NCBI GenBank assembly: GCA_965644295.1
Contig: CBFFRP010000626.1
Coordinates: forward strand, 1-22,560
Origin: Paraphysomonas bandaiensis
Taxonomy: Eukaryota > Chrysophyceae
Reading direction: 5' to 3'
Length of the DNA: 22,560 nt
Of the stretch, positions 9,007 through 17,658 are shown in pieces. The notes under the pieces were generated by a model that made no database searches, had not been told where the DNA came from, and saw only the letters and a list, made by a program, of their open reading frames with translations. The stretch's first letter is position 1, and each line of letters opens with the position of its first letter. The translations under genes and the position numbers were made by a program.

Positions 9007-9037
<31 letters not shown>

Positions 9038-9494
9038 CATACATACATACATACATACATACATACATACATACATACATACATACATACATACATACAT
9101 ACATACATACATACATACATACATACATACATACATACATACATACATACATACATACATACATACATACATACATACATACATACATACATACATACAT
9201 ACATACATACATACATACATACATACATACATACATACATACATACATACATACATACATACATACATACATACATACATACATACATACATACATACAT
9301 ACATACATACATACATACATACATACATACATACATACATACATACATACATACATACATACATACATACATACATACATACATACATACATACATACAT
9401 ACATACATACATACATACATACATACATACATACATACATACATACATACATACATACATACATACATACATACATACATACATACATACATAC
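8861..9494. repeat. (CATA)n tetranucleotide microsatellite, left part
   Basis: About 634 bases of almost perfect CATA repeat, roughly 158 units. The only irregularity I see is one extra T near 9007 (CATTACATA), which shifts the phase by one base. Three units make 12 bases, so all frames on both strands are open (MYVC on minus, HTYI on plus). The long frames here are artefacts. The array continues at 13998 beyond the gypsy insertion. Confidence 0.98.
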
Positions 9495-9700
9495 TGTGGC
9501 ATGAAACTCCTAGTTTTAGGGCTTGGGAGTTTCTCTCCTTCTGGAAACATGGGGTTTCCCTTCAGGATACGGTAGTCGAGTGGCAGTAGTTTCATGCCAG
9601 ACTATTCATACATGATTCTTATATACATAATAATCATATATTCTAGTCCTGCTCTGTTCTTGCTGTTAGCTACGTACTTGTAGGCAGTGGTTTGGGCACA
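9495..9700 (+). repeat. 5' LTR of the gypsy element
   Basis: It matches 13792-13997 at all 206 positions. Inside it an inverted pair, TGGCATGAAACT (9497-9508) and AGTTTCATGCCA (9588-9599), brackets about 80 bases. These hold a smaller hairpin, GGAAAC..GTTTCC. The base after the LTR starts the palindrome ATATCGATAT (9701-9710) rather than a TGG primer site. Confidence 0.95.
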
Positions 9701-9737
9701 ATATCGATATTTTCCTGATTGTCTAGAAGGACTACAG

Positions 9738-11050
9738 CTTCCGCAAGGAAGGAGTGTGTAGAGCAAGAAGGGGGATGGCCAGGGGAGCCGATAACCTCTA
9801 GCTCGGGTTGTTGAGGGAAGGAGGAGGTTTTCTAGGGACCTCGTAAGCTCCAACCCTGATACTGGACTGCAGAGGGTTGCAGTGACCATGTAGAAGATCA
9901 TGGGGACTCAGAGGAAGGCTCAAGTGGACTTAGAGGTGTTGCGAAGGAGCAGCAGGGTACTCTGTCCCTTGATGCAGATAGAGACTCTGATGTGTCCATT
10001 TTTGATTAGTGCTTCCGAAAGGAAGGAGTGTGTTTTGTTGTGTATGGGACTTTGAGTAAGCTGCGAGAGAGCAGCTGGGTACTCTGTCCCTTGTGATGTG
10101 TCTATCTTTGATTAGTGCTTCCGAAAGGAAGGAGTAAGTTAGTTGTGTATGGGACTTTGAGTAAGCTGCGAGAGAGCAGCAGGGTACTCTGTCCCTTGTG
10201 ATGTGTCTATCTTTGATTAGTGCTTCCGAAAGGAAGGAGTGTGTTTTGTTGTTTATGGGACTTTGAGTAAGCTGCGAGAGAGCAGCAGGGTACTCTGTCC
10301 CTTGTGATGTGTCTATCTTTGATTAGTGCTTCCGAAAGGAAGGAGTGTGTTTTGTTGTGTATGGGACTTTGAGTAAGCTGCGAGAGAGCAGCAGGGTACT
10401 CTGTCCCTTGTGATGTGTCTATCTTTGATTAGTGCTTCCGAAAGGAAGGAGTAAGTTAGTTGTTTATGGGACTTTGAGTAAGCTGCGAGAGAGCAGCAGG
10501 GTACTCTGTCCCTTGTGATGTGTCTATCTTTGATTAGTGCTTCCGAAAGGAAGGAGTGTGTTTTGTTGTGTATGGGACTTTGAGTAAGCTGCGAGAGAGC
10601 AGCAGGGTACTCTGTCCCTTGTGATGTGTCTACCTTTGATTAGTGCTTCCGAAAGGAAGGAGTGTGTTTTGTTGTTTATGGGACTTTGAGTAAGCTGCGA
10701 GGGAGCAGCAGGGTACTCTGTCCCTTGTTGCAGATAGAGAGATTAGTGCTTCCGCAAGGAAGGAGTAAGTTAGTTGTGTATGGGATTTAGAGTAAGAGAG
10801 TAAGCTGCGAGGGAGCGGCATGGTACTCTGGTTCTGGAGATAGATAGAGACTCTGATGAGTCCTTTAGATATGGGACATATAGAGGAAGCTGCGAGGGAG
10901 CAGCAGGGTACTCTGTCCCTTGATGCAGATTGAGAAATTAGTGCTTCCGAAAGGAAGGAGTAAGTTTAGTTGTGTATGGGGCTTAGAGGAAGCTGCGAGG
11001 GAGCGGCATGATACTCTTTTCCTTGTGATAGTTAGAGACTCTGATGAGTC
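9738..11050 (+). repeat. Tandem array of ~106-bp units with GNRA-tetraloop hairpins (gypsy leader)
   Basis: A core of seven near-identical units of about 103-106 bp runs from about 10008 to 10748, with degenerate copies on both sides. Each unit begins with the hairpin CTTCC-GAAA-GGAAG. The ten copies start at 9738, 10012, 10118, 10223, 10329, 10435, 10540, 10646, 10749 and 10944. Those at 9738 and 10749 have the loop GCAA, also a GNRA tetraloop. About 35 bases on is a second hairpin, GCTGC-GAGAGA-GCAGC. It varies to GCTGC/GCGGC (10804, 10993) and GTTGC/GCAGC (9938), and pairing is kept by G:U. A third, weaker stem AGGG/CCCT encloses TACTCTGT. There is no sustained coding frame. A role in packaging, dimerisation or translation of the element's RNA is inference only. 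Confidence 0.9.
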
Positions 11051-11294
11051 CTTTAGAACCGGGGCCCAAGAGATGGTCACCGGCTTTGATAAGTGATTTA
11101 TGAGCGCGGTCAGCGCAAGGCGAGCAGCCAACGTAGTGGGGGACAATGCATTCCCTCTTGCGAGAGAGAGAAATGATCAGTCCGGGGGAGCAGTGTCTCC
11201 GAGCCTTGGCGTGTACGCGTTTTACCCTTGTGGGGGGGAACGAGCCAGCGTTCGTCTTCCACTACGTAAAAATTAATCTTGAGGTCCGAGGGAG
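11051..11294 (+). other. Gypsy internal region between leader repeats and pol remnant
   Basis: I see no open frame and no zinc knuckle or protease motif here, where the end of gag and the protease would be expected. A 9-bp inverted pair, ACGTAGTGG (11131-11139) and CCACTACGT (11259-11267), spans 129 bases. Gag seems to be deleted or worn beyond recognition. Confidence 0.4.
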
Positions 11295-11582
11295 TTGGCC
11301 CCTCTGGACGTAGGAATCAGTGATATAGGGGAAGAGTGGTCGTACCCAGCGGAGGAACAGCTGCTTTCGCTGGGAGAAGATCTTTCAAATTTCTCAAATG
11401 GGTCGACAAGGGACCGAGAGGATATGAAAGAAATTCGCAACGATCAGTTAGACTCCATTGACTCTGATTATCTAGACTCTGAGGGTGAGTCTCCTACGAT
11501 TCCAGAAAAGGTTTATGGGTCACCGGACCTACAAGAAAAGATTCGTGAGGTCCTGTGGGATACAGGGATATCTTTCGATTAG
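11295..11582 (+). pseudogene. Pol fragment upstream of reverse transcriptase (gypsy)
   Basis: An open stretch of 95 codons with no ATG at its head (it begins with TTG) ends in KVYGSPDLQEKIREVLWDTG. This resembles the acidic linker just before reverse transcriptase in some Ty3/gypsy Pol proteins. A stop follows, and the frame then breaks. It is the left end of the decayed pol, not a gene in its own right. Confidence 0.5.
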
Positions 11583-11759
11583 GGATTCGAAAAGGAAAGC
11601 CCACGAAGTTGGAACTTTTAGTTAGAGAAGTCCGGAACCCAGCTGAGGCATGGCTGATGCCGGCAATAAATTGCCTCGTAGGAGGTTGGATAGGAGTCGT
11701 CAGCGCGAACTCCAACGTGGAGTGGAAAAGTTAGAGCGGTTGAGAGCGATCCAACCTAG

Positions 11760-12150
11760 CTCGACCACTCATTATAGTCATTCTTTTGTAGTTCCGTAGC
11801 CAAACAATAAGTGGCGATTAGTGTTGGATTATAAGAATCTCAACAAGGTTAGATCTGGCCAATTCCGAACATTAGGGATATGATTTATCGGATTGGTGCC
11901 AGTGGGCGAGGAGTCCCGTAATTGGGTCGCCTTTATTACTCAAAACGGGGTGTACGAGTGGCTCCGGCTCCCCATGGGTTTGAAAGGTGTCCCGTCCTTC
12001 TTCCAGCGGCAAATGCAAAGTAGTGCTAGCGGGTTTAGTGTATGAGATTTGTGAGATATATCTCGGTGAATGTGTTATATTTGCTAGCTCGGAAGAGGAG
12101 CTGATTAAGGATTATCAGCGGGTTTGGAGATATTTAGGAAGTTTGGCCTA
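11760..12150 (+). pseudogene. Broken Ty3/gypsy reverse transcriptase
   Basis: Recognisable pieces appear in changing frames: NNKWRLVLDYKNLNKV (about 11807), then VAFITQNGVYEWLRLPMGLK (about 11926), then YEICEIYLGECVIFASSEEE (to about 12100). The segment with the first catalytic Asp (LDLTSGYHQ-like in the family) is missing between the first two pieces. The Y-x-D-D box reads YLGE, so both catalytic Asp residues are lost. At least two stops and several frame changes are seen. It cannot encode an active polymerase. Confidence 0.75.
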
Positions 12151-12167
12151 GTACCCAGAAGGGGTTC

Positions 12168-13040
12168 ATGGGTGTGGCAAATTTGGTGAGAGATTGCGTA
12201 CGCGAATATGCGCTGATTGCGAAACCATTGCATGCAATGTTGGGGAATTATACTAAGTCGCAGGCTAGACTTAAGGTATTGCAGTGGACGGAGGAGTCCA
12301 GTGTTGCCTTTGATGTGCTAAGGGAGCGCATTCATGAGTGTCCCTTATTATTTTTTATGGATGATGTTTCCCCCATCTTCCTATATACTGACGCGTCAAT
12401 AATTGGTATAGGGGCACACTTGGTGCAAGTCGTGGAGGGTCACGAGCGCACAATTGGGATGATTAGTAAGGCGTTCGACTCAACGTTAGCTAAGTGGCAC
12501 ACCTGCGAGCAGGAAGGTTTTGCCATCTTTTATGCACTAAATAAGTGGGAATACTTGTTGAGGGATCGACGTTTTACGGTTCGAACCGATCACGATAATT
12601 TACGCCAACTCAAGCAGGAGTATGGCCACATTAAGCGAGTGCAGCGCCTGTTTATGTGTTTTCAGTCGTTTGATATCGTGTTCGAACACCTTCCAGGGGA
12701 AATGAATGTGGTGGCTGATGCTCTTAGTCGAGTTTGTGGGGTGGACGCATCCGACAAGATCGATGACAATCTGTGCTCTTCTCTCGAGCGGTGCCTGGAG
12801 GAAGAGTCACATACTGAGGATCAGCGCATCTCTAATCACCTCTGGGAGGCGATTAAGGCTTGTCACAATAGTGTAGTAGGCCACCATGGGGTGGAACGTA
12901 CAATGGGAAAGTTGCGAAGGAGCAACAATGATTGGAAGAACATGCGTCAGCATGTTATACGTTTTATTAAGTGTTGTGTGTGTTGTCAACAGATGTCAAC
13001 CATTAAGCTGGATGTGGGTTCGGCTTTTTCCTCTATCTAA
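12168..13040 (+). pseudogene. Ty3/gypsy RNase H and integrase zinc domain, still open (290 codons)
   Basis: This is the best preserved part of the dead pol. The connection region (AKPLHAMLGNY, then LQWTEESSVAFDVLRERI) leads into RNase H with YTDASIIGIGAHL, CEQEGFAIFYALNKWEYLL, RTDHDNLRQL and NVVADALSR, so its acidic residues are present. The integrase HHCC zinc site follows, with CHNSVVGHHGVERT and CCVCC. The frame then ends at 13040, and the integrase core goes on in another frame. No promoter or start of its own is visible, and expression as a separate protein is unlikely. Confidence 0.8.
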
Positions 13041-13620
13041 GTATTCCATGGGTGAGTGCATCTATAGGGATTATATTGAGGGTTTAATTCCCGGTGAGAA
13101 TGGGTATACTAGTATTCTGGTGATGATAGATATATTATTCGGGAGGTAAACTTTTATTAGGAGTGGAGCACTCCTTTACAGTAGAGTACTCAAAGGAAGA
13201 GAATGGTATGGTTGAGAGGGAGAATAAGGAAATTCTCCGTCATCTAAGGAATATTATTTTCGAGAAAGTGGTCTGATGTTCTGCCAATGGTGCAGCATAT
13301 TTAGAATGCGGCAATTCATGGGTCGACAGGAGTGGCCCCGGCACAGTTCTAGTGTATGGAGATGCCATAAACCTAGATGCAGGTTTTATTGTGGATAGGA
13401 AGAATTTGTCTCCAAGGGAGGAGAAGGATCTGTCCGAGTGGGTTGACAGTACGAGGAACAGATGCGTTGTTGAAGTATTTGAAGGCTCACTCTAACTATG
13501 CAGTACGAGCCCTACTACCCAAGAGAGAAAAGAAGCGCTCCAGGTCTCCGAACACGGCGGCAGAAGAAGTCATTTCGAGTGAGGATGAGTCGTCGCAGCA
13601 GTCAGGAGCTTGATTTATGA
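13041..13620 (+). pseudogene. Ty3/gypsy integrase core remnants and C-terminal tail
   Basis: The first core Asp region reads YRDYIEGLIPGENGYTSILV (about 13060-13119), out of frame with the zinc domain. The region around the second catalytic Asp is missing. The Glu region reads EYSKEENGMVERENKEILRH (about 13180-13240). HESTGVAPAQ- and YGDAINLD-like pieces follow in shifted frames. A 78-codon open stretch (13377-13613) ends in a basic and acidic tail, KREKKRSRSPNTAAEEV, but it is only one frame of the decayed region. The integrase is not functional. Confidence 0.7.
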
Positions 13621-13773
13621 GTTTTGACGGTTAAAATCCGCTCTGTCCAGGTGACGGACACCTATGAGAAGGTTCTCATACATCACAATTTCGTTGGAGT
13701 GATCAGATAGTAGGGGTGATTTTTTTGTTGTTAGAGTATGTCGTTTTTTTTAGTACATGTGCCACATTTTTCC
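13621..13773 (+). other. 3' untranslated region of the gypsy element
   Basis: Non-coding bases between the pol remnant and the polypurine tract. A short stretch around 13650-13710 reads like a worn Pol end (VTDTYEKVLIHHNFVGV) in one frame. T-runs follow. Confidence 0.4.
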
Positions 13774-13788
13774 AAAAAGGGGAAGGGG
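13774..13788 (+). other. Polypurine tract of the gypsy element
   Basis: AAAAAGGGGAAGGGG ends three bases (TAG) before the right LTR. This is the plus-strand primer signal and it fixes the element's orientation. It is intact, as needed for movement in trans. Confidence 0.85.
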
Positions 13789-13791
13789 TAG

Positions 13792-13997
13792 TGTGGCATG
13801 AAACTCCTAGTTTTAGGGCTTGGGAGTTTCTCTCCTTCTGGAAACATGGGGTTTCCCTTCAGGATACGGTAGTCGAGTGGCAGTAGTTTCATGCCAGACT
13901 ATTCATACATGATTCTTATATACATAATAATCATATATTCTAGTCCTGCTCTGTTCTTGCTGTTAGCTACGTACTTGTAGGCAGTGGTTTGGGCACA
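13792..13997 (+). repeat. 3' LTR of the gypsy element
   Basis: It matches 9495-9700 at every position. It is preceded by the polypurine tract and followed at once by the resumed microsatellite, starting ATACATAC. Confidence 0.95.
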
Positions 13998-14077
13998 ATA
14001 CATACATACATACATACATACATACATACATACATACATACATACATACATACATACATACATACATACATACATAC

Positions 14078-14108
<31 letters not shown>

Positions 14109-14215
14109 CATACATACATACATACATACATACATACATACATACATACATACATACATACATACATACATACATACATACATACATACATACATACATA
14201 CATACATACATACAT
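13998..14215. repeat. (CATA)n tetranucleotide microsatellite, right part
   Basis: About 218 bases of CATA repeat with one substitution (CTTA at 14077-14080). The phase continues that of the left part across the gypsy element. Both are therefore one array of about 850 bp before the insertion. Frames across it (MYVC and HTYI repeats) are artefacts. Confidence 0.97.
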
Positions 14216-14290
14216 CTGCACTCCTGGTGCATGTGCAGGTTACGGTTGTGTATTGTACATCCAGTTCTGTTTTGAGTCGCTGGGGTGGAT
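14216..14290 (+). promoter_or_regulatory. Short upstream region of the kinase gene
   Basis: Only 75 bases lie between the microsatellite and the kinase ATG. I see no clear TATA box. As on the esterase side, the repeat reaches almost to the gene, so the old shared promoter region was mostly repeat. Confidence 0.35.
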
Positions 14291-15674
14291 ATGAGTGGGG
14301 AGTCTTCAGTTGAGTGTTCATCTGATGATGAGTGGAATATTATGGAGACGAATACTTTGGTTTGGAAGGAGGATATGGTAAACGACTACAGGGTCATAGG
14401 GGAGCTGGGCAAAGGTACCGCTGTGTATCGTGTACGTGTCTCTCGCTGACAGGGTGTGTTTGCGACAGGGAGTTTCGGTATTGTTAAGAAGTGTCAGCGC
14501 GAAGTAGGCCCAGAGCCGTTTCGAATATTTGCCTTGAAGGTAATATACGTATACATCTGTCTGTTGGAGCATACATGATGATATTCTTCAAGTTTCTCAG
14601 TAAAAAAAAGTTGAGGAAGTGTGTTGATACAGTTCTCGATGATACTGGGTTCCCATGCCGAATTACAGGAATTGACAAGCTCAACAATGAAATAAATCTG
14701 ATGCGAAGGCTCTTTCATAGAAATGTATCTATATTGTTTGAGGTTGGTCGTGAAGGACTGGGCTAGTTGTTGCATGTAAACTTGTTCAACAGGTGATAGA
14801 TGATTCTGATGAAGATAGTGTTGTGCTAGTTACGGAATATATGGCTGGAGGTGCCGTTATGAACTACGTGCCGTCTCGTGGGGTCTATCAATACTCTGCA
14901 TTTTCTGCTGCAATATTGAAGGGTCAAGGAAAGGTTTTCGGTGATACTGGTATGTTTGAAGTATATAGTATGCTTCCTGGTTTTAACCTAGGGTATAGTT
15001 TTGGAAGCGTCGGACCTAGAATTCCCCAGACCTATGACAAATGAGGAATGCGCGTCGTTGTTTTGTGATTTGTTAGAGGTATGGCGTCTGGGCTGTGACA
15101 TTGAAGTCTTGTCATACATGTACTTTAGGGTGTGAGTTTTTTACACTCGAAAGGTATATGCCACCGCGATCTGAAGCCCGACAACCTTCTGGTGCACGAA
15201 TCGGGCTCTCTTCGTATATCTGACTTTGGATGTGCTGTGCAACTGGACCTGCAGTCGAATCCTAGAGGTCTAGTGTCTAATACCGTCGGTACTCTTGCAT
15301 TTTGGCCCCCTGAGGCGCTGTTGGATCCCACTGCTGATGATGATGTAATGCTGGGGCCGGATCCGAAGGAGTATTCCGCTTTTGACGCAGATGCGTGGGC
15401 TGTAGGGATGGTGCTGCACTGCTTTCTTTATGGCAAGCTCGTGTTTCCTTTAGTTGGAAGGAGCCACGTGGACATAATTCAGAGCATTCTTGCATTCAAC
15501 TCGAGTGATATAGATAGTGCTACTTCAGAATGTGACTATAACCAGAGGGATGAAGCTGCTAATTATGTGTGGAAAAATATGCTCATCCAAGACCGAGATG
15601 TCAGGTGGAATATCACGAATGCTATGCATTCTGAGTGGATCTGTAAAGAACTTCAGCGTAGAAAATCGTCGTAG
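14291..15674 (+). CDS. CaMKK-like serine/threonine protein kinase, six exons
   Basis: Exons by splice signal and phase: 14291-14414, 14469-14539, 14593-14742, 14793-14949, 15020-15078, 15129-15674. Introns are 54, 53, 50, 70 and 50 bp. The join gives 368 residues. Motifs in order: G-loop GKGSFGIV (split by intron 1, residues 40-47), ALK (Lys65), NEINLMRRL (Glu98), VTEYMAGG hinge (about 128-135), HRDLKPDN (199-206), DFG (219-221), and SNTVGTLAFWPPEAL, where PPE replaces APE. DADAWAVGMVLHCFLYGKLVF is the F-helix region. The hinge approach VIDDSDEDSVVLV and the SNTVGT loop match CaM-kinase-kinase and yeast Snf1-activating kinases, which phosphorylate the activation loops of AMPK/SNF1 and CaM kinases. 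The protein is almost only kinase domain. It ends soon after SEWICKELQRR with no evident calmodulin-binding tail. The acceptor of intron 4 (CTAG at 15019) was chosen because an earlier AG leads to a stop. Confidence 0.85.
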
Positions 15675-16483
15675 GTGACAATGCGTTCGTTATATATACT
15701 TTTTTGTGTGGAATGCTAAGTGATGACGTTTTGAGTCTCTGCGCACAATGTAGCCTAATTCTTGGCACTGTTGATAGCCTAAATTCAGACTGGACTGTTT
15801 GTCGCTATTATTTCGAGTGTAATATAGTAAGAAATATTGTTGAGTTCAACTGTATGATAACCTATGTATTGAGTAATAGAAGGGAGTTAATTTTGTACAA
15901 TTCTATACCTGTAAATCTCATAGTAGAATAGATGACAGATCATATTAAGTAATCAGAGGATGTATGAATATGATGTGAGTTGTTCAACAATATAATCTCT
16001 AAATACAATAATTACACAATTATTGTGGATTATTAGTTTCTAGAATTACAGAAGTACACAATTTATTGATGTAAAACGCCGCTGACAATTTAACTTAAAA
16101 ATCTTGTATCTTGTGTCAAGTTTGTAACGAATAAACGCTCAATCAACTTAATTTTTATAGCTTTTGTCACTCCCAGTCATTGTCAAGGTCAAATAAAGTG
16201 AAAATGTATTGGATTGCAATATATTGCAATTATTTATTTTTGCTTGCTACAATATATATAATATTATTTTAGCAAATTTGACCTCGCATTGTATTGAGAA
16301 ATATATATTGCAACATATTTATTAATTATTATTGGCCTTTAGAATAGTATTATTATTACGTTTTTTCTGGCAATATATATAGTATAATATACTGTATTGT
16401 TATCGTCCTTTGGTCAATGCTATCGTTGCAATTAATTAATAGTAGTGATCACTATTTCCCAGGGCTGCGTTATATAATATAAA
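15675..16483. other. AT-rich intergenic DNA downstream of the kinase gene
   Basis: The first bases are the likely 3' untranslated region of the kinase. AATAAA-containing runs occur near 16130 and 16190, without proof of use. From about 16200 the DNA is very AT-rich with perfect palindromes, ATTGCAATATATTGCAAT (16213-16230) and TAGTGATCACTA (16443-16454). A 75-codon frame at 15704 shows no domain. I see no gene. Confidence 0.4.
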
Positions 16484-16706
16484 TTGACTTCATTAGGCGG
16501 CCCAATATCCCCGGTTACCCTTAAGGTGGGCCCTGTCCCGGATGCTTGAATTCATCAAGGCCCAAAGACGTCTACACAAGTGATACTTATTAGTGTCCCT
16601 TGTGTAACACACAAGCATTCGGCTATGATTGAGCAGAACAATATCTGCTGACTATGTATGTACTTATCCCCCAGAACACCACGAAAAGGTGTGAGTCCAA
16701 CTTTGT
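16484..16706 (+). repeat. Unidentified dispersed repeat with conserved hairpins, copy 1
   Basis: It aligns with 17659-17889 over its whole length. The first 33 bases are identical, starting TTGACTTCATTAGGCGGCCC. Later blocks differ mostly by C/T and A/G changes plus small indels. Three small stems are kept in both copies. Here they are GATAC/GTGTC (16582-16597), GCAGA/TCTGC (16633-16648) and CACC/GGTG (16677-16691). The piece GGTGTGAGTCC near the end resembles a pol III B box. It may be a SINE or structured RNA gene. A weak 94-codon frame on the minus strand (16839-16555) is not kept in copy 2, where stops interrupt it. Strand is arbitrary. Confidence 0.6.
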
Positions 16707-17658
16707 TGAAAGAATTCGTAAGAAAGATACTTGTGATCAACATGTTGTTGTGGGTTTGGTCTAATTCCAAGTGAAATAATATCATGTCTAGTTGTGCAAT
16801 TACGGAACGACAATAAATTGTCTCAATCATGTGTGTCAATAGAGTTACAGAGCGAATTTGAATATCAGCTTTTGATGTACACGGCGTTAAAACCCATCAC
16901 AAGACACTCTACTAGTGTCGTGCGTCATCTGCTGGTGGACAATGTAACTTTCTTATAGCGTTGCTTTCGAAAAAAGGCAGTCGTGAAAATAATGCTAAAT
17001 TGAATAATTTATTTAAACAAAAAATAATGATAAAAAAATGTTTTTGCTCAATGTGGAAGATGATGATGAAAGTGGGTCCAGTTCAGAATGTCAACAAAAC
17101 ACAGAATTTTATTGATTACAACAACGGAAGCGGAAGCGAGCACGTTTTAACCAGCACGCTTGATTCCACAGTATGAAGCACGTGCAAGTTTATTCTCAGT
17201 AGAGCTCATCAGTGAGAATGTTATGGCTAATATTCAAGAGCTACTACTTTTCATGCATGAATCACGCCTCAGTATAGTTTTATACGAAAGTAGTGTATAG
17301 TATCAATTAATTGAGACGGCAGATAATAATTACAATTATAACTAACTATAAACTACAAACTGTGCCAATAAATTGTTACGCAGCCGTTCTATTTCCATAG
17401 CCTAGCCCTGTTGACAAAAACCTTGCAACCATTTTGTATAGTGATATGCGTATGCATTGTACATTGCACACACTATGGTACCACGTTGGCTTTTTATATT
17501 TTATCATATTAAAAGTCTTTTATTTTTAGCAATAGGCGTTAAAAACCTGCACCAACTTAGTAGCTAGATGAATGCTAGACAAACTATAGTTAAACCTCTA
17601 CCTGTAACTAATCAGTACACACTTTTTTTATCCTACTATTTAACGCTACGGAAGTTGC
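16707..17658. other. AT-rich intergenic DNA between the two repeat copies
   Basis: No gene could be supported. A 71-codon frame at 16961-17176 and an overlapping acidic stretch, MFLLNVEDDDESGSSSECQQ (from about 17039), followed after a stop by basic QRKRKRARF-like sequence, could be a worn coding fragment. No domain was recognised. The rest is plain AT-rich DNA. Confidence 0.35.

Larger units (their letters stand above)
9495..13997 (+). mobile_element. Ty3/gypsy-derived LTR retrotransposon, non-autonomous, inserted in the microsatellite
   Basis: This 4,503-bp element is bounded by identical 206-bp LTRs beginning TGTGGCATG and ending GGGCACA, so the ends carry TGTG..CACA. A polypurine tract precedes the right LTR, giving plus orientation. 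Internal parts, in order: a structured tandem-repeat leader (about 9701-11294), then remnants of reverse transcriptase, RNase H and integrase in gypsy order (11295-13620). No gag frame or CCHC knuckle is seen. ATAC flanks both ends (9491-9494 and 13998-14001) and fits a 4-bp target duplication. Inside a tetranucleotide repeat its length cannot be proved. Confidence 0.9.

Noticed and set aside
8810-9595. Long minus-strand frames of repeated MYVC (up to 261 codons), and MYVC/HTYI frames at 13899-14321
   Set aside because: They are pure translation of the (CATA)n microsatellite, which has no stop in any frame. No start context or non-repeat domain supports them.
10850-11060. CTGATGAGTCC at about 10854 and 11041, resembling the hammerhead ribozyme core
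   Set aside because: The needed GAAA after stem II is absent in both places. The bases are better explained as the small hairpin GACTC-TGAT-GAGTC of the leader repeats.
8861-14215. A CRISPR array or other spacer-repeat immune system, prompted by the regular repeats
   Set aside because: The repeats are a tetranucleotide microsatellite and contiguous 106-bp units in a eukaryotic retroelement. There are no unique spacers and no cas-like genes.
16650-16706. Possible U1 snRNA: TACTTAT followed by CACGAA in the repeat
   Set aside because: Spacing and stems do not fit U1, and copy 2 lacks the 5'-end-like bases.
16555-16839. A 94-codon minus-strand frame across repeat copy 1
   Set aside because: The matching frame in copy 2 is interrupted by stops and indels, and differences between copies do not favour third codon positions. 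Hairpins are kept better than codons.
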